Source of the DNA: Cantharellus purpuraceus
Lineage: Eukaryota > Basidiomycota > Agaricomycetes > Cantharellales > Hydnaceae
Length of the DNA stretch: 64,000 nucleotides
Direction of reading: 5' to 3'
Assembly (NCBI GenBank): GCA_025174535.1
Contig: JALBUN010000010.1
Location: forward strand, 1,674,001-1,738,000
Part shown: one piece after another, positions 11,147-24,330 of the stretch
How positions within the stretch are numbered: position 1 is the stretch's first letter
How the letters are laid out: every line of letters starts with the position of its first letter
Made by a program: the position numbers and the translations under genes
Notes under the pieces: model-generated
Database searches by the model: none
What the model was told of the DNA's origin: nothing
The model's input: only the letters and a program-made list of their open reading frames with translations

Positions 11147-14100
11147 CCGCCCCAATGTGTTCACATCTGATCAGGTGAAGGTCACCTTTGCCATGTCCTA
11201 TCTCAAGGGCACCACACTGGACTACTTCAAGCCAGCGCTCATGGATGACTCTGATGACCCTATATGGTCAGAAGACTACTCTGACTTCATCTCTGAACTT
11301 TGGACCAATTTCAGTCCTTACAACCCCAAGGCCGATGCTGAGAATGAACTTGATCGACTTTGGATGAAGGAAAATTACAAAATCGCAAAATACATTGTGA
11401 GTTTCCAGCAGCTAGCCCTGAAAGTCCAATGGGGTGACGCCGCACTCCAACGTCAATTTTATGTGGGTCTCCCATCCCACATCAAGGATGAGATATCATG
11501 CGTTGGTAAGCCAGATACTTTGGTAAACCTTCACAAACTCGCCCAATCCATCGACACCCATTATTGGGAATGTCAATCCAAGGTCTCCTGCAAAAATTTG
11601 GCCAACAACAAATCGGACAAATCATCAGACAAGACCCCAAAGTCCAACAAGGGGTCCGATAAGAAGACTACCGCCAACTCAGGCCAGAAGTCAAACACTG
11701 GTAACGCCGCTGCTTCTGGTTCCAGTCAGAACAACTCTGGAACTGGCAATAACTCTGGAGCTCACAAGAGCACTCCGGACCTCTCCACCAAGCTGGGGAA
11801 GGATGGCAAACTTACCCAGCAGGAATGCCAGTGCCACATGGACAACAACCTCTGTCTGTTCTGTGGAAAACCTGGTCACCAAGCCAAGGATTGCAACAAG
11901 GCAACCTCATCTGCAGCAAAGGCAAAGGGCTGTGCCACCAATGCCATGATGGACCAAAAAAAAATAGTAAGCAGTCCTATAGCCTCCATACGGGCTGAGG
12001 GCTGCGTTGGTACTCCCTGTACAACAAACTTCCACCTGAACGCATTCGCTCTTTCCCACTCCAACTCCCTTACCCTCCGCATCTACTCTGACTCCATTCC
12101 CGACACCGCTATCCAAGCATTAATTGACTCCGGTTCTACTCACTGTTTCCTTGATTCCTCTTTTTCCAATTTACATAAACTCCATACCTACACCATAACT
12201 CCAATATCACTCTGATTATTTGATGGCACTACTAATGCTGTTATTTCATGAGCTATAGATCTGTCTATCCGTTTTTCTGTCGGAGAAATCCAGAACCTTA
12301 CATTTTATGTTACTCCACTTGACTCCAGCTGTTCTGTGGTTCTTGGACATAATTGGCTCACCTGCTACAATCCGTTGATTGACTGGGCATTGGGCCATAT
12401 CACATTCCGTTCCCCAGTACAGGCTGTGTCATTCCCAACATCACCAGCAACTTTAGGTGTGAAATTATCTTCCACCTCCACTGACTCTGCTCCGATAGAT
12501 ACTCCATCTACCCCTCCATCTATATTGGTGGTGGACGCTATGGTACCAACCATACAATCTCAAGATTGAGTTGGATGACAACTCCACCCCTCTGCTTGGC
12601 CCTATCTACTCGCTATCCCAAAAAGAACTACTGGCTCTCTGAACATTCATAGATGAGAACTTGGCCACAGGCTTCATCCGCCCATCCCTATCTCCCCATG
12701 GAGCTCTGGTCCTATTTGTCCACAAAAAGGACAGATCACTCCATCTATGTGTCAACTTCCATGGATTCAACAAGATCACCAAGAAAGACTGATACCCAAT
12801 ACCCTGTACCGTGGACCTGCTCAAGAGCCCATGAAAGGCCAAGATCTATTCCAAAATAGATCTCCAACATGCCTACCATCTAGTCTGCATCCGAGAAGGC
12901 AATGAGTGGAAAATGACTTTCCACACTCAATATGGATCTTTCAAGTGGTGTGTCATGCCCTTCAGACTAACCAATGCTCTGGCCACCTTCCAGAGGTTCA
13001 TGAATGATACCTTTGCTGACCTCCTTGATGTGACCGTCCTTGTTTACTTAGACGACATTTTGGTATATTTGGATAACAAAGAAGAGCATTGGACACATGT
13101 CCGAGAAGTACTCCAATGTCTCTGCTCCGACATCCACTCATCACTCTGATCTGATCCTGTTGCAGTTAAACACTTGGACAACCCTTCCAATCCAAAGTGG
13201 TCACTTGACCCCAAAGGACACCTCTGACACAACAACCGGATATACATCCCTGACGCCAACGGTCTCCGACTCCAGGTTTTGCAGTATTACCATGATCACC
13301 CAATCTCCAGCCATTCTGGGCAAAATTGCACACAAGGGTTAATCCAATGAGACTACATATGGCCAAAAATGCAAGAATACATTCAACACTACTGTAACTC
13401 TTGTACCATGTGTATGCACTCAAAATCGCAAAGGCACAAACCCTATGGAATGCTTAAGCAACTTCCCATCCCAGAGCAACCATGGAACTCCATCTCCATG
13501 GATTTCATAGAGAAACTCCCCCCATCGCTCAGATATGACACCATACTTGTGATTGTCAACAGGTCACCAAACAGTCACTATTCATTCTGACACATGACAC
13601 CATCACCTCTGCCTCACTAGCTAAATTGTTTGTTCTCCACATATTTTCTAAACACAGAGTCCCATTGCATGTCACATCTGATCAGGGCTCAGAGTTTGTG
13701 TCCTCCTTCTTCTGCACATTAGGAAAGGCTCTCAACATGAAACTTCATTTCACCTCCGGATACCATTCCGAAGGAGACGGACAAATGGAACAAATGAATC
13801 AGTCCCTAGAACAATATCTCCAAGTCTATTGTAACTATCAACAGGACAACTGGGCTGATCTACTTCTGATAGCAGAGTTTGCCTACAACAACGCTCCGAA
13901 CATGACTACTGGCATCTCTCCATTCTTTGCTAATAAAGGCTACCATCCAAACATCTCCATCCACCCTGAGAAGGAACTCGCCTCCACCAAAGCCCACAAA
14001 TTTGTAACCGACCTTGATCAACTACACCACCATCTCTGAGAAACCATCTCTGATGCTCAGAAACAATACCAAGTCTCTGTGGACCAACACTGCATTCCAG

Positions 14101-14585
14101 CTCCAGACCTGCAACTCAGAGACAAATTATTCATTAAGGCCAAACACTTCTGGACCACCTGTCCATCGAAGAAACTCTCCAAGAAATACTTAGGTCCTTA
14201 TGAGGTCATTGCTCATGCAGGCAGCGGGTCCTTCACCCTCCGCCTCCCTGACCACTTCTGAGCAGTTCATCCGGTCTTCCATATATCAATGCTCGAACCT
14301 GCTACTACAAACGAGATCTCTGGTCACACACAACCTCCACCCCCTCCGATCATCATCCAAGGAGATAACAAATATGAGATATCTGAGGTCCTGGACTTGA
14401 AGATCAATCGTCGATACAAGTGCAAGCTCCAGTACCTAGTCAAATGGACTGGATACGAAGGCACCAATGAGGAGTCCTCATGGATCTCCGTGTCTGAACT
14501 CAATCACACATCCAAATCCATCTCCAATTTTCACTCTGCTCATCCAGACAAACCTGGCCCTCTTATCTTTAAGTTCCATTACTGA
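11147..14585 (+). mobile_element. Chromovirus Gypsy copy 2: gag-PR-RT-IN-chromodomain, heavily decayed
   Basis: Starts inside gag (FTSDQVKVTFAMSYLKG) and includes the gag zinc knuckle CLFCGKPGHQAKDC (about 11845-11890) and the protease motif ALIDSGSTH. RT contains [10 protein letters not shown] (YxDD type). RNase H is missing: RT around EVLQCL at about 13120 jumps to the spacer before integrase (SDIHSSL), a loss of about 0.9 kb relative to copies 1 and 4. Integrase and chromodomain (YLVKWTGYEGTNEESSW) follow. Many C-to-T and G-to-A changes remove CpG sites and create TGA stops (for example about 12249, 12640 and 14037). Another deletion lies near 12550-12570, between PR and RT. Confidence 0.92.
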
Positions 14586-14741
14586 TGCTAATTATATTAT
14601 TTCACATAATCATTCATTACAAAGTCACAAAGGAAATTGCAAGTCTACCCCAAACTCCAAAGGAATCTCACTCTGCCCCATTTTTCTCTGCTCCGAATTA
14701 TTACAATCAAAATCATTTTCATTTTTTTATGTTATACATCT

Positions 14742-15236
14742 ACCTCAGGCTCCGTCTCTGACTCATCATCACTCTCTACATCCAACACCCAATCTTTCTC
14801 ATCCCCCATATCTGAGTCCTCGTCCAAAGGGGCCATGAACTTCTGCAGCCAACACAACTCAGCAGTCCGCTGACCCTCCAGAACCTCCTTCCATTTCATC
14901 GTCTTCACCAAGTCCACTAACAACCCCTCCATCCACCGGAGGTGCTCTGACTGCAGGTTAACCAGCCAGATAAGCTGGCCCACAGTACTGTTGAGCACAG
15001 AGATGTGCCCCATACCTGCACCAGTTGTTGCCCCTTCCAATCTGACACTGCTACCCCCAGCCGCCACAGCACCTGTCTCTGTCCACTGCTTTTTGGTTGG
15101 ATGACCTTCTGATTCTTTCTCCACCCCTCCTTGTACCACTAGTTGGGGCTTGACGCTCCGACTCCAGGGATCGAACTTGCCATTGATCCTACACCCTCCT
15201 TTCTGACCCCAACAACGATCACAGGACTGAAGGTGG
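14742..15236 (-). pseudogene. Antisense accessory gene fragment of Gypsy copy 2
   Basis: Homologous to the C-terminal third of the ORF at 8485-10209 (SCDRCWGQKGGCRI, NGKFDPWSRSVKPQL, EHLRWMEGLLVDLVK, LQKFMAPLDEDSDMGDEKDW). Its 5' part, including the first three cysteines, is cut off at 15236, where a family A LTR begins. Finding it at the same place in a second copy shows that the antisense gene belongs to the element. Confidence 0.85.
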
Positions 15237-15237
15237 C

Positions 15238-16669
15238 TGTTTTGGAACCCGCAAAATTATGGTGTTAGGGCAAACTCTAAATCACCACAATTCCGTGAAT
15301 GAACAGCTGAGAAGAATATCAAACCCTGCTGCAGCACAACTCCAGAAACAATTTAACGTTTGTACTTTGGTTACAATCCTTTGTATTGGTCAATGCAGAC
15401 TATACGCAGAAAGGTAATACGTTTCTTAGCAGCAAGAAATGAATAAGACTTCCAGAGTCTAGAGTTCACAGACGCTTAGGGGTCCAGATATTCCAAAAAG
15501 AGGGGAATGCACTTAGAGGCTAAAGGAAGTAGGTGGATGAATCCAACCGTCCAACCAGTGGCACTCAGAAACGGGTAACAGCAATGTGTGAAGTAGTCTA
15601 GCAACTGCTTCACACGAGTTCAAGCTTCTAATGCTCTGCAAAGGCAGTACACACTAGTTACTTAAACAAGAGCACTAATGGCAGGACTATCGACAGACAA
15701 TCTCACCCTGTAGATTCATAGTCATGCGAGGTAGATACTACACTCACGCCCAAAGCAGGAATATCACTACTTTGAGTGCAATCAAGTACAGTTACACAAC
15801 TGTAAAAGATCCTTGAACTGGTAATCAACAGTTACTGAGATAGAGGATGACACTGTATGTCACTCTAGTCACACTGGTGTGCAGAAGATGGGTAGAATAT
15901 GATGATATGTTATTCTTTCAGAGGCAGAATGACCTCCTTATATATTGTATTTACAGGGGCTGATTAATGCTTCTGGAATATTCTACCTATTAATAGATGG
16001 AAACTACTGGAAGGTTGTGGAAGGTGGAAGAAAGGGGTAGAATATTCCAAGCCAATCACAGGTTCTGATCACTGGACTAACACTGATCAGGAGCTGAATA
16101 ATGGTTCTGGAAAGTTCTATCTAATAATAGAGGGAAACAGCTAGAATGTTATGGAAAGGGGTAGAATATTCCAAGGCAATCACCTGATTTGATCACCCAT
16201 CAGGTGATCTGATCCCTGAACTAGGCACTGATCAGGCAAAAAGAAGGGTGTCCACCCTGTTTTCTGCACTGGTTTGGACAGCCATGGATAGCCACATCTC
16301 AGGTGATGATCTGCATGGAAAATAGTGCCCTGAGAGGCTGTGGTTGTTAAGTTAGAGAATGTTTATTGATCAGAGACATCTGAGCTTGAATTCAGGCCAA
16401 ATGCCTGGTCCAAAAGGGGAGAGCCGGCTGTGGGAAGGTTTGTGGGTGCCTATGGGTCCACAACTGTAGCACAGCAGAAATAAATGATTCTGAGCCGAGT
16501 TCTGCATGGAATATTCCCGAAAAAATATGGAAAAATAGAGAATATTTGAATAAGTCCATTCCAGGTACAAGCATCAAATATATGCTGATATTTAGGAATG
16601 GAAAAGCAAAGAATAGCACATTGGTGCTGCATAAATGGAATTTGATAGGGAAAAGGTGGTTCCCATACA
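15238..16669 (-). mobile_element. Family A solo LTR (A1)
   Basis: Runs from TGTTTTGGAACC (15238) to GGTTCCCATACA (16669). Read on the minus strand this is TGTATGGGAACC...GGTTCCAAAACA, the ends seen in six other copies in this window. It is 1432 bp and non-coding, has a TATATAAGGAGG core promoter on the minus strand and is rich in short palindromes. Flanks (GTGGC, GACAG) do not match and join two different Gypsy copies, so recombination or deletion followed insertion. Confidence 0.85.
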
Positions 16670-18364
16670 GACAGAGTATCTATTGGAGCAGAGTCAGCGG
16701 AGGCGGAAGATAGTTACACACCTAAAGTTGCTGGTGATGTCAGGAATGACACAGCCTGTACTGGAGAATGGAATGTGATATGGCCCAATGCCCAGTCAAT
16801 CAACGGATTGTAGCGGGTGAGCCAGTTATGTCCGAGAACCACAGAACAGCTGGAGTCAAGCGGAGTAACATAGAATGTAAGGTTCTGGATTTCTCTGACA
16901 GAAAAACAGATAGACAGATCTATAGCTCATGAAATAACAGCATTAGTAGTGCCATCAAATAATCAGAGTGATATTGGAGTTATGGTGTAGGTATGGAGTT
17001 TATGTAAATCGGAAAAAGAGGAATTGAGGAACCAATGAGTAGAACTGGAGTCAATTAATGCTTGGATAGCGGTATTGGGAATGGAGTCGGAGTAGACAAG
17101 GAGGGTAAGGGAGTTGGAGTGGGAAAGAGTGGATGCGTTCAGGCAGACCTTGTTTGTTGTACAGGGAGTACCAATGCAGCCCTCAGCCCATACGGAGGCT
17201 ATAGGACTGCTTACTATTTTTTTGGGTCCATCATGGCATTGGCAGCACGGCCCTTTGCCTTTGCTGTGGATGAGGTTGCCTTGTTGCAATCCTTGGCTTG
17301 GTGGCCAGGCTTTCCACAGAACAGACAGAGGTTGTTGTCCATGTGGCACTGGCATTCCTGCTGGGTAAGTTTTCCATCCTTCCCCAGCTTGGTGGAGAGG
17401 TCTGGAGTACTCTTGCGAGCTCCAGAGTTATTGCCAGTGCCAGAGTTGTTCTGACCAGAACCGGAAGCGGCAGCATTACCAGTGTTTGACTTCTGGCCTG
17501 AGTTGGCAGTGGTCTTCTTATCAGACCCCTTGTTGGACTTTGGGGTCTTGTCCAATGCTTTGTCCAATTTGTTGTTGGCCGAATTTTCGTGGGAGACCTC
17601 GGATTGATGTTCCCAATAACAGGTGTCGATGGATTGGGCAAGCTTGTGAAGGTTAACCAAAGTATCCAGCTTACCGATGCATGATATCTCGTCCTTGATG
17701 CAGGATGGGAGTCCAATGTAAAATTGGCGTCAGAGTGCAGCATCACCCCATTGGACTTTTGGGGCTAGCTGCTGGAAACTCACAATGTATTTTGCGATTT
17801 TGTAATTTTCCTTCATCTGAAGTCAATTGAGTTCATTCTCGGCATCAGTCTCGGGGTTGTAAGGACTGAAATTGGTCCGAAGTTCAGAGATGAAGTCAGA
17901 GTAGTCATCTGACCATATCGGCTCATCGGAGTCGTCCATGAGCGCTGGCTCAAAGTAGTCCAGTGCGGTGCCCTTGAGATAGGACATGGTGAAGGTGACC
18001 TTCACCCAATCAGATGTGAATGCGTCGGGGCAGTTGCAGAAATTCAACCGGCATTGCACCAAGAACAGCTGGAGCTTTCGCGGATTGGAGCCATCGAATG
18101 GGTCAGGTTCTTGGACCTTGGTCCAGGACTTAGGGGCTTGTGGGTTATGGATGCTGCTGGCGAGCAGGGAGATGGCTTGCGCCAGATTTGGAGAGGGCAG
18201 AGTGTCGTGTTCTTCATTGATGGCCTCTATGTGGTCCGTCAGTTCTTCAACAACCTCAGGGATGGTGTTGATGCTGGGAGCAGGCACCTCGACGGTTTGT
18301 GCACATTCAGAATTGGCGGTGGATCATGGCATTGGTAGGAGTGAGTATGGCAGTTCAAATATAC
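16670..18364 (-). mobile_element. Chromovirus Gypsy copy 3: gag and protease part
   Basis: On the minus strand gag starts at the ATG at 18332 (already followed by a TGA), with SINTIPEVVEELTDHIEAIN, the capsid-like part, the zinc knuckle CLFCGKPGHQAKDC and, after a CCC-A7-TAG gag end at 17223-17214, the protease (ALIDSSSTH, with the active-site Gly changed to Ser). The element is cut by the family A LTR at 16669; no RT or integrase remains. Confidence 0.9.
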
Positions 18365-18902
18365 TGTTACACACTAGGTCCGATTGGGGGTCAGAGATTG
18401 GGTCAGAGGTTTGGTTGGAGGTTTGGTTGGAGTCGGAGAAGGAGTCGGTTATGTTGTGGGGGTCAGAACAGACTTGGCTTCAGCTTATGTGCTGTGCCCT
18501 CACTAATACTGGTGTCCGAGATTTTGGAGACAGAGTATGACTTAGAGAGTTAGGATTGGACTTAGGAACTAGGTGTGATTCGATATTCAAACTGGGGAAT
18601 GAAGTCCCCAATCAGGCAACTTAAATACATATTTGAAATCTAATAATAATTACTCCGGTGATGGGTCTCCAAGGCCAACAGCCTTACATGAGTATGTCTG
18701 AGTCCGATGGGGACGGATGTCCAGGTTCCTATGGTGATGCTGATGCATCAATCAGAACTGGAGATGGATGGGTGGAATCGGCGGTGACAATCGGACAGGT
18801 AGATGGAGACGTGGCGGTTTCCAAATGGTGTATAGATTTCATGTCATGGGGATCTGAGTGGATCGGACGGGGATCTGGGCATTAATGAATATAGTCATAA
18901 CA
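18365..18902 (-). mobile_element. Gypsy copy 3 5' LTR, complete
   Basis: 538 bp from TGTTATGACTATATTC (18902, minus strand) to TAGTGTGTAACA (18365). It matches the LTRs at 33789, 42379 and 58534. The terminal inverted ends TGTTA/TAACA are those of the family. The gag ATG follows about 30 bp later. It is the only full-length LTR of this family in the window and serves as reference for the truncated ones. Confidence 0.85.
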
Positions 18903-19745
18903 CTCCAGTGTGAAGGTTTTCATACCTGTTGCATGTGTGAATCCAGGGGATATCATTATCCCCTCACTCCCACTGTCTAATAGATGGTCAGCAAGAGTAT
19001 TGCCAATCTCCCAGTATCTGGAGATCATTTTAATATTGATGCATGGCCTATCAGGTTGCACTGTCAACTTCTGTCAGCTCCTATGGTTATAATTAGGTTC
19101 AGCTGATTTGTTGACACTGACAGCAGCTGGATATCTCTCTCCTGAATGTAGGCTTCTATATTTGGAGTCTTACTAACACTATTTGCTACATCTTCATAGC
19201 ATTCACTGGCTCAGAGTTTATCCCTTGGCCACAAAATCAATCTTGACAGATCCCTGAGCTGGTAAGGTTTATCATCTCAAGGTGTGGCCATGCCACAGCT
19301 TGGTATGTACAATTTCCTGGCATCTTGCTCAATCTCTGAAGATTTGATCCCATTTCTTGGTCCCTGACACATGAACTTCTCTAGACTACTCTAAAAATTG
19401 AGGGCTTATGGCAATTCTGGACTCAGGAGAAAACCACTATTGTATCTAGAGAAAAATTTCTAGTAAATTGCAGTCCATACAACTTTCTGATTAGTATGGT
19501 CTGAAGTCCTTTCTGCTGCTTGCCATGGCTAAGGCTTTATAAACAGGCCCTGCTGCCAATATTCTTCCCAAGGCCCTCACTTGAACACAGACACATATCT
19601 AAGTACAAGGCTTCAAGGTACACCTTGAAAGTCATCTCCCTGGTGCATTTATATAATCAGTGTCACAGTGCATAATTCCACATGAGCACATTGTGGTATC
19701 AAACACAAAATAATTAGCATAAGAAACCATTGGATACTTGGGTGT
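18903..19745. other. CpG-poor non-coding repeat relic
   Basis: Almost no CG dinucleotides, no ORF, and several short palindromes (for example TTCAAGGT/ACCTTGAA with a 2-nt gap near 19610-19630 and TGTGGC/GCCACA near 19280). Around 19745 the composition returns to CpG-rich host DNA. Probably an old repeat, possibly related to family A, which is inference. Confidence 0.4.
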
Positions 19746-20364
19746 TATTGCCGCCACACACGTTGTCATTAGACAGGATAGGCCAGAGCACAGCGGGCGA
19801 GAATGATCCAATTGCTTCTCTGGTAAACTCCCAGACTTTCATAGAGGCAGCTTGAATTCAAGTGTCTTCTCATGTATTGTTGGCCATATTCGGCTGGGAA
19901 ATACAACTCAGAGCCATTGATAGTTGTGTATGGGACCCCGTTGATGATGAAAGTATGGTGTGAGCTAGAGAATAAAACAGGTGTTCGGGACTTTATGTGA
20001 GGCTGCATGAGAAAGGCAAGAATGCAATCATCACGTTTGCAATTATATATACAGATATACAAGGTCTAATAAAGAAAGCTCTTGATCCATTCACCAGCCA
20101 TCACCACGGGGCCAGGGAACGGGAAGCATCAGATACTCGGTTGAATGTCACGTCTCAGGCCTCAATGGTCAGAACCTCTCCCCGACGACATTTCATGTTG
20201 AGCCATTTCATGTCTAACGTGACCATAACAACCGACCAACATGTTTGAATGCAGAAAGATCATACTACACACAACTGCTACCTAACCACAGCATCACAGG
20301 CTTCACAGGCAGCAACAGTTGATGCCCTGCGTTCCATGTATTCATAACCAAATGACTAAACATT
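19746..20364. other. Downstream flank of P450-1, no supported gene
   Basis: Host-like composition, no domain found. Parts resemble the flank below P450-2 (about 24000-24180), so the tandem duplication seems to include 3' flanking DNA. Confidence 0.4.
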
Positions 20365-22886
20365 TCAGCTCGAAATAGGCTTGACCGTGATCGGCATCTC
20401 CGTATGACGTGTCTTTGAATTCTTAACCCTAAAAAAACGAAACATAATTGAAGTTAAGATTCCGTCAAGAATATAAGACTCACATGGGTGTCATAAGATT
20501 CGTAGCGCATCGAACGATCTCAACGTTACCTGGAGGAGGCAAGAACTCGAGGCTCTCGAGTAGTTCGATGAGGATGGCTTGCATTTCAATCAGACTATGG
20601 CCATTCAGAAGAGAAGTCAGTCAGCGCAGGTGTCAAGCAGCTAATAGGCTTGTGCTTACGCAAATCTCCATCTAATGCAAATGTGTTAGAATCGAGAAAA
20701 CAATCTATTCCAGACAGTGGCTTAGACGCACCCGATACAACTACGCAGGCCGCTGCTGAAAGTTGCTCTGAAAACAATGTTGGAATCAGCATTAACAAAA
20801 AAAAAAATCGCTCGTACAGATTCCCAATAACCCCCAAGTTAGTCTTCTGTATATTCCCCACGCCTTCAATAAATCTCTCAGGTCTCCACTGATCCGCATC
20901 TTCTCCCCATACGGACTTGAGCCTGCACATCGAACATAAATATATCTGAGCATTCAACTATTCATTCACAATGGAATGAAGACTTACCTATTGTAGGCAG
21001 AAATGGAGAGGTGTACCTGTTGCCCCTTGCTCACGGGAATACTTGTGATAGTTTCTCCTGTCTTTGTGATCTGAGGTATCGCAAGCGGGATAACGTCGTC
21101 TCGGCTGGCTGCCCGGACAATCGCATTGACAATTGGATGGACGCGGAGTGTTTCCTGATAAAGAAGAAAACGACAGACAAACAAGTCAGTTTCGAGGACG
21201 ATCGGAAAGTGAGGCTCATGTATGGACCTTCATAAGCGCAAGCAGAGTCTTCATGCCATCCAAGTCAGCCACAGTCAGCTCACTATCACCCCTCTGCGCC
21301 GCTTGCGCACGGGTCGCTTTGATCTCCTCACGAACTTTCGTTTGGAATTCGGGATGCCGAGATAGCTCGTATAAAGCCCATGTGATCGTTGATGCGGTTG
21401 TCTCGTGCCCAGCAAGGAACAGCGTTCTGAATGAGGAATCTTATCAACCAAACGCAGCTTCTCTGTGGACGTCATTGAGATACTCACGTGAGCTGAGGCA
21501 GGATTTCGTCGTCCCTTAGTTTCGTCTTCGGATTCTCAGAAAGGTTCCCTCTAACTAAGCCAAAAAAAAAAATCAGTCTCAGATCATAGCTCTACCACTC
21601 CGATATTCGGGGAAGACACACTCACTCAGGATACTCATAATATCTTTCCCCCCTTCCTTCCCCTCTGCATGTGCGGCCACCTGGCGATCCAACAGCGTTT
21701 GCGCCACGTCTTCCGACGCATTCATATAATCCCGCAGCCTTCGCAACCGCCTCGTCGGCGCGTGATGCAGCAGTGGTACGAGCCACCCCGGAACTAGACC
21801 CCAAAACGCCTCAAATGCTAGCTGCCAGTCTGAGCGATCCAGGAATGCATCGGCGCTGTGACATTGAATATATGAGCATATGTGCACGCTTGCATAGAGA
21901 AAGACGGACAAGAGGTTGCTGTAGGCTTTAGAGAGTTTTCCGGTACCACCCTCATCAATCGCTTTGAACTGATAATCGAATGCCGCTGCAAATGCAAATT
22001 GGCACCATTATGTGAGTACATGACAAGATTTCCTCACTGATACCAATAGCATCAAGAGTCGCGCGAGCGAGCCAGGAAGAGACATCGACGACAGCGGATG
22101 ACTGTCCACTTTGGTTCACGTGCTCCTTCAATTTTGTTACGGTCTATCATGCGTCAATTTACCTCGGATATATAACCGTGAGTGAATGAAGAGCGTACAT
22201 TCTGCGCAGTATAGTTAAAAACGGGAAGAAAAACTCGAAGAGCACTGTATGAAAACGCGGGATTCATGATCTTTCTCTGGCGTGAATGTTGCAACCCTGT
22301 GGAAAGACGGTGGATAAGTGAGAGAAAATGGGTATGGTAGAAAGGCACAACCATCAGCCCAGACAATGCCTTTTCCAGCGACGATTGAAGTGAGTGCGCG
22401 GCCCTCCGGGGTTCTGACGAAATTGTATGCAGAGGTGTTGAGAATGTATTGCAGTGCCTGCACTCAAGGGCCATCAGAATATGATAAGGCAGGAGCGTAA
22501 AAGCTCTGCCTTGGGGTCTGAAGTAAACAACATGTCCCTCTAACAAGGATACCACACATTTAGTGTAGTGTTCATAGCTGGAATGACAGGATACACTAAC
22601 GCCGAATGTTCCCTTAATGCGCGCTGCAGTGCCATATTTCTTCGTCCATGCAAAGTCAGCGTCGCCGCTCTCCTTTGGCCGCAAAATTGCTGGTATATTC
22701 CCTGATCCGAGGAATGAGGGGTGATGGATTGAAGAAGAAACAAGAGCAGGGCATACCGACGAGCCATGAGCCGGGAGGTGGCCCTGGAAGATACCTGATA
22801 GAGTGTCCACGAAAGCGGCGAAGGAGAGTGTGGAATAGAAAGACTACGACTAAAAATGTCGCTGCTGAAATGTAGGGGGGGATCAT
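20365..22886 (-). CDS. Cytochrome P450 monooxygenase (tandem copy 1)
   Basis: Heme-thiolate monooxygenase, probably ER-anchored; substrate unknown. The ATG at 22886 gives an N-terminal membrane helix (AATFLVVVFLFHTLL) and a proline-rich hinge (LPGPPPGSW). Reading across many short introns shows the I-helix AGHETTAS (near 21400), the K-helix ExxR (ETLRVHP, near 21150), WRPERF (near 20895) and the heme loop FSSGLRSCIGWRFA (F-x2-G-x-R-x-C-x-G). The heme loop is assembled from small exons at about 20785-20735 and 20680-20660. The tail ends MPITVKPISS with the stop at 20367-20365. Estimated length is about 500-520 aa, normal for the family. No frame damage was seen. It shares exon structure and most sequence with the gene at 24331-26901, so the two are tandem duplicates. 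Fungal P450 family not assigned. Confidence 0.9.
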
Positions 22887-22922
22887 GTTGAACTGCTGTA
22901 TTCCTGCCACGATCACACCAAC

Positions 22923-22929
22923 TTATAAG
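22923..22929 (-). promoter_or_regulatory. TATA box of P450-1
   Basis: CTTATAAG followed by TTGGTGTGAT on the minus strand, about 37-43 bp above the ATG at 22886. The same block sits at the same distance above P450-2, so the core promoter was duplicated with the gene. The 5' UTR should be very short. Confidence 0.55.
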
Positions 22930-24330
22930 GTGGCCCCATAGGGGTGGATATGCCCTGTAACTATGCTCTAAATGACATAAGCGGATTCGAGGATCCGAGC
23001 CCGGGGTACAAGGTGCTGACGCATAAGAAGCCTCTGCGAGCCGTAAAAGTCTCTTCCATTCTAATGCCGAGGGAAATTGAATATCGCGTAAGGCCTCAAA
23101 CTGTTGCCGGTCAGATAGAATAAGCCTCTTGTCGCATCCAGTCAGAGATATCAAAGTTAAGGGTTGCAAGTTGGAGCCTCCTGGCGCATGCCTGGCAGTA
23201 TATGATCTGAACCATGGCGTAACCCCTCTGCCCTAATGATAGTACTGTCTTCAGGCCACTTGTGGTAGAAGTCGTTATGCTGGCTTCCTTGCTCGGTTTT
23301 TATACTTGACTCCCAACAGAGTCAACCATGCAGTTTTGCCTTTGAAGTATGCTAAGAAGTCATACGGAAGGTCAGGCAGGATCTAGGGTAACATGATTGC
23401 AACACACATAAAGATGCAGACGTACGCGGAATCACCTAGGTAATGTCCCGGGTTCCGACAAAGAAAATCGTGCTGGTGCACGTGGCGCGCAAACGAATTG
23501 ATGCACCACCCAGCAGAAGGTCCGGTGTGTGAGATAATCGCCTCATTTACCTAAGCCTCCACGTGGCCCGGGTGACTGCGGCAGGGGTAAGATCACCCGA
23601 TTATCCATATCACGCCACACAACGCTCACTAGCCAAAAACTGCACCGCGGGCATACGAATCCTGGACGGCTTGGCTGACTCACAGATTGTGCGTACGCTT
23701 TCTCAAAAGGGACTGCATCTGCCAGAGTTTAATGTTATCTTGTACGTAGCTTACAGTAATTAATGATGATGTTTCCCATGGAATGCCAGCGCTGTGAACG
23801 GATCTGTGTTCAGTTTGTCAGACAGACCTTCACACCGGAACTCCAGCAAAGTATCTTCTATATATATGAAATACACTACGCTCAAAAAAATTGAGTAGAA
23901 ATTGTCCAGGGCACTGTACTAAATCCATCCCAGGATCATGCTCTTTATGCCTGGCCACCGGATTTTCCTCCCTGGCAGTGATGCACCCTGCATATTTAAA
24001 GTATTGAACACCTGCGTTTAATCAGAATTACCTCAACCTCCATGAGCTCAATTTCACTCGACTTTTGCCCGATATCCGTGGCCATTGAACAAACCAATAC
24101 GTTTGGCTACAGAAATATCATAATACACATTGTTTGACTAAGCCAACCACAACATCACACTAGGGCAAGGCCGATACCGGCAGACCCCTTGAGCGTACCG
24201 GATACCGGGACCGAACGTCTTCGCCGCTCCCACGATTACGGGCGGCCCAGAGCCCCTGACGAGCAAGGGGACGCCGATCAGCTTTGATAAGGAAACATCA
24301 AATGCCTGTAATATGAAAAAGGAGAACATC
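22930..24330. other. Intergenic region between the P450 genes
   Basis: About 1.4 kb without a supported gene. A minus-strand ORF at 24138-24407 overlaps the P450-2 end but has no recognisable domain. An A-rich stretch with a TATATATA run lies near 23860-23890. The first part upstream of P450-1 resembles the region upstream of P450-2 for a short distance only. Confidence 0.45.
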
